From contig CADEFJ010000008.1 in the NCBI GenBank assembly GCA_902826575.1, positions 1-53,910 of the forward strand: 53,910 nucleotides of DNA, given 5' to 3'. Every line of letters starts with the position of its first letter. Position 1 is the stretch's first letter. The notes beneath the pieces were generated by a model. That model searched no databases and was not told the origin of the DNA. It saw only the letters and a list, made by a program, of their open reading frames with translations. The stretch comes from an uncultured Pseudomonadota bacterium. GTDB taxonomy: Bacteria > Pseudomonadota > Gammaproteobacteria > Steroidobacterales > Steroidobacteraceae. Positions 52,814-53,910 of the stretch are shown here, in pieces. The position numbers were made by a program, and so were the translations under genes.

Positions 52814-53910
52814 ATGGGCGTCAGGCAGCAGAAGTTTCACGATGCCTTCATCGATGAGGGCCTGGAATCGCTCCACTCGATGGAGGCTGCGCTGCTTGAG
52901 CTCGTGATCGGCGCACCCGACCTGGAAACGATCAACAGGGTGTTTCGCGTAGCCCATTCGATCAAGGGCACCGCGGGCATGTTCGGCTTCAACGAGATTG
53001 CCTCGTTCACTCATACGCTCGAGGCGCTGCTCGGCGAACTGCGGGCGGGCCGCATGCAGGTCACGAGCCCGATGCTCGACCTGTTGCTGAAATCAGTCGA
53101 CCTGCTGCGCGACATGATGGGCGCGGTGCAACGCAAGGCACCGATCGACCAGCAGGCCGTCGTCGACCTGCAGTTCGACCTGGAGCAGCTGGTCGCAAGC
53201 AGTAACATCGCGGTCGATCCGTCGGCGTCTACCCTCGGCAGCACCGGCATCTATCTCGCAAAGCCCATGGGCGGCGATACCGCTTCGATCCGGGTCAGTA
53301 CCGGCAAGCTCGATGCGCTGGCCGGCACGGTCGGGGAGATCGTGGCGGTGCAATCCGCACTGGCCGACCTTGGCCGCGAATTCGACGGTGATGCAGGCGG
53401 GCGCCTGCGCGCCGCACTGGCGGAACTCGGGCGCCACGTCGGTGAATTGCAGCGGGGCGCCATGCGGGTGCGGATGCTGCCGATCAGTGCGCTCTTCAGT
53501 CCGTTTCCGCGGCTGGTCCGCGACCTTTCGCTGCGCCTCGGCAAGCAGATACAGCTGCAGGTTACGGGCGAGCAGATCGAACTCGACAAAGCCGTCCTCG
53601 AGAAGCTCGGCGACCCCCTGATGCATCTTGTCAGGAACAGCATCGACCACGGTATCGAGATGCCCCGGGCACGCGCCGCGGCGGGCAAGCCGGCGGCCGG
53701 CCAGGTGCGCATCGACGTCCGCAATCCCGACGGCACCCTGACCGTGGAAGTGTCGGACGATGGCGGCGGCCTGGATTACCGGCGCATCCTCGCGAAGGCG
53801 CGCGGCGCCGGCCTCGTCAGTGCGCTCGATCTGCCTTCCATCGATGACATGCACGCACTGATCTTCATGCCCGGCTTCACGACGGCCGAGCAGGCGAGCG
53901 AAGTATCGGG
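52814..53910 (+). CDS. cheA: Chemotaxis histidine kinase CheA, 3'-truncated by window edge
   Basis: 365 codons are visible and the frame is open to the end. Hpt domain (1-105) with phospho-His48 in RVAHSIKGTAGMFGF; a short linker (~106-157); dimerisation helices (~160-225, MRVRMLPISALFSPFPRLVR); then the kinase domain with N-box LMHLVRNSIDHGIE (about 269-282), D-box EVSDDGGGLD and F-box LIFMPGFTT. No room for the P2 CheY-docking domain is left between Hpt and P3. The C-terminal CheW-like domain lies beyond the window. The start ATG 52814 has only a weak ribosome site; no in-frame alternative lies just upstream. Confidence 0.93.
   Translation, partial: MGVRQQKFHDAFIDEGLESLHSMEAALLELVIGAPDLETINRVFRVAHSIKGTAGMFGFNEIASFTHTLEALLGELRAGRMQVTSPMLDLLLKSVDLLRDMMGAVQRKAPIDQQAVVDLQFDLEQLVASSNIAVDPSASTLGSTGIYLAKPMGGDTASIRVSTGKLDALAGTVGEIVAVQSALADLGREFDGDAGGRLRAALAELGRHVGELQRGAMRVRMLPISALFSPFPRLVRDLSLRLGKQIQLQVTGEQIELDKAVLEKLGDPLMHLVRNSIDHGIEMPRARAAAGKPAAGQVRIDVRNPDGTLTVEVSDDGGGLDYRRILAKARGAGLVSALDLPSIDDMHALIFMPGFTTAEQASEVS

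Noticed and set aside
1-53910. Search by eye for tRNA/rRNA genes, CRISPR arrays, insertion sequences or attachment repeats
   Set aside because: None seen. No transposase or integrase motif and no tandem direct repeats flank the TonB receptor/SDR insertion.

Overview
The window comes from a high-GC, motile gammaproteobacterium. The best fit is a Xanthomonadales/Steroidobacterales/Nevskiales-type lineage. The evidence is the gene order comEC-exbB-exbD-msbA-lpxK-(Trm112-like)-kdsB, a single polar-type flagellar cluster with FlhF/FlhG, FleQ/FleR-like sigma54 activators, FliO and MotC/MotD, and a FliS-linked atypical PilZ gene. No sequence search was possible, so the lineage is an inference from gene content and order.

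Layout. (1) 1-7196, plus strand: 3' part of comEC, then exbB-exbD-msbA-lpxK-Trm112-like-kdsB-rarD, mostly overlapping by 1-4 nt; this is an envelope/lipid A/KDO block. (2) 7203-10631, minus strand: an FHA membrane protein translationally coupled to a periplasmic S1C-type protease, a small lipoprotein, and an osmC gene broken by an internal out-of-frame deletion. (3) 10676-12317, minus strand: flgA-flgM-flgN. (4) 12535-22688, plus strand: flgBCDEFGHIJKL. (5) 22812-26974: fliC, fliD, flaG-like, fliS, PilZ-like. (6) 27093-29318: two sigma54 activators (fleQ-like and fleR-like), both without N-terminal receiver domains and with no fleS kinase. (7) 29339-35758: fliEFGHIJK. (8) 35759-39396: an accessory TonB-dependent receptor plus Tat-signal SDR dehydrogenase inserted between fliK and fliL. 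(9) 39572-52226: fliLMNOPQR-flhB-flhA-flhF-flhG-fliA-cheY-cheZ-motC-motD. (10) 52333-53910: a DUF2802 protein and the 5' part of cheA, cut by the window end.

How it works together. The fleQ/fleR-like activators would drive sigma54 promoters, recognisable upstream of flgB, fleR, fliL and the DUF2802-cheA pair (weaker at fliE). FliA (sigma28) would drive flgM and fliC from clear sigma28-type boxes, and FlgM would hold FliA until the hook is complete. The least expected signal is a recurring CRP-family (Clp/Vfr-type) palindrome, TGTGA-N6-TCACA. It occurs in the intergenic regions before flgA/flgB, fliC, fleR, fliL and cheA, with a weaker copy before fleQ, and suggests that a CRP-like regulator enters the flagellar hierarchy at every tier. 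The TonB receptor/SDR insertion carries its own perfect 17-bp palindrome. There is no gene-free stretch over 300 bases.
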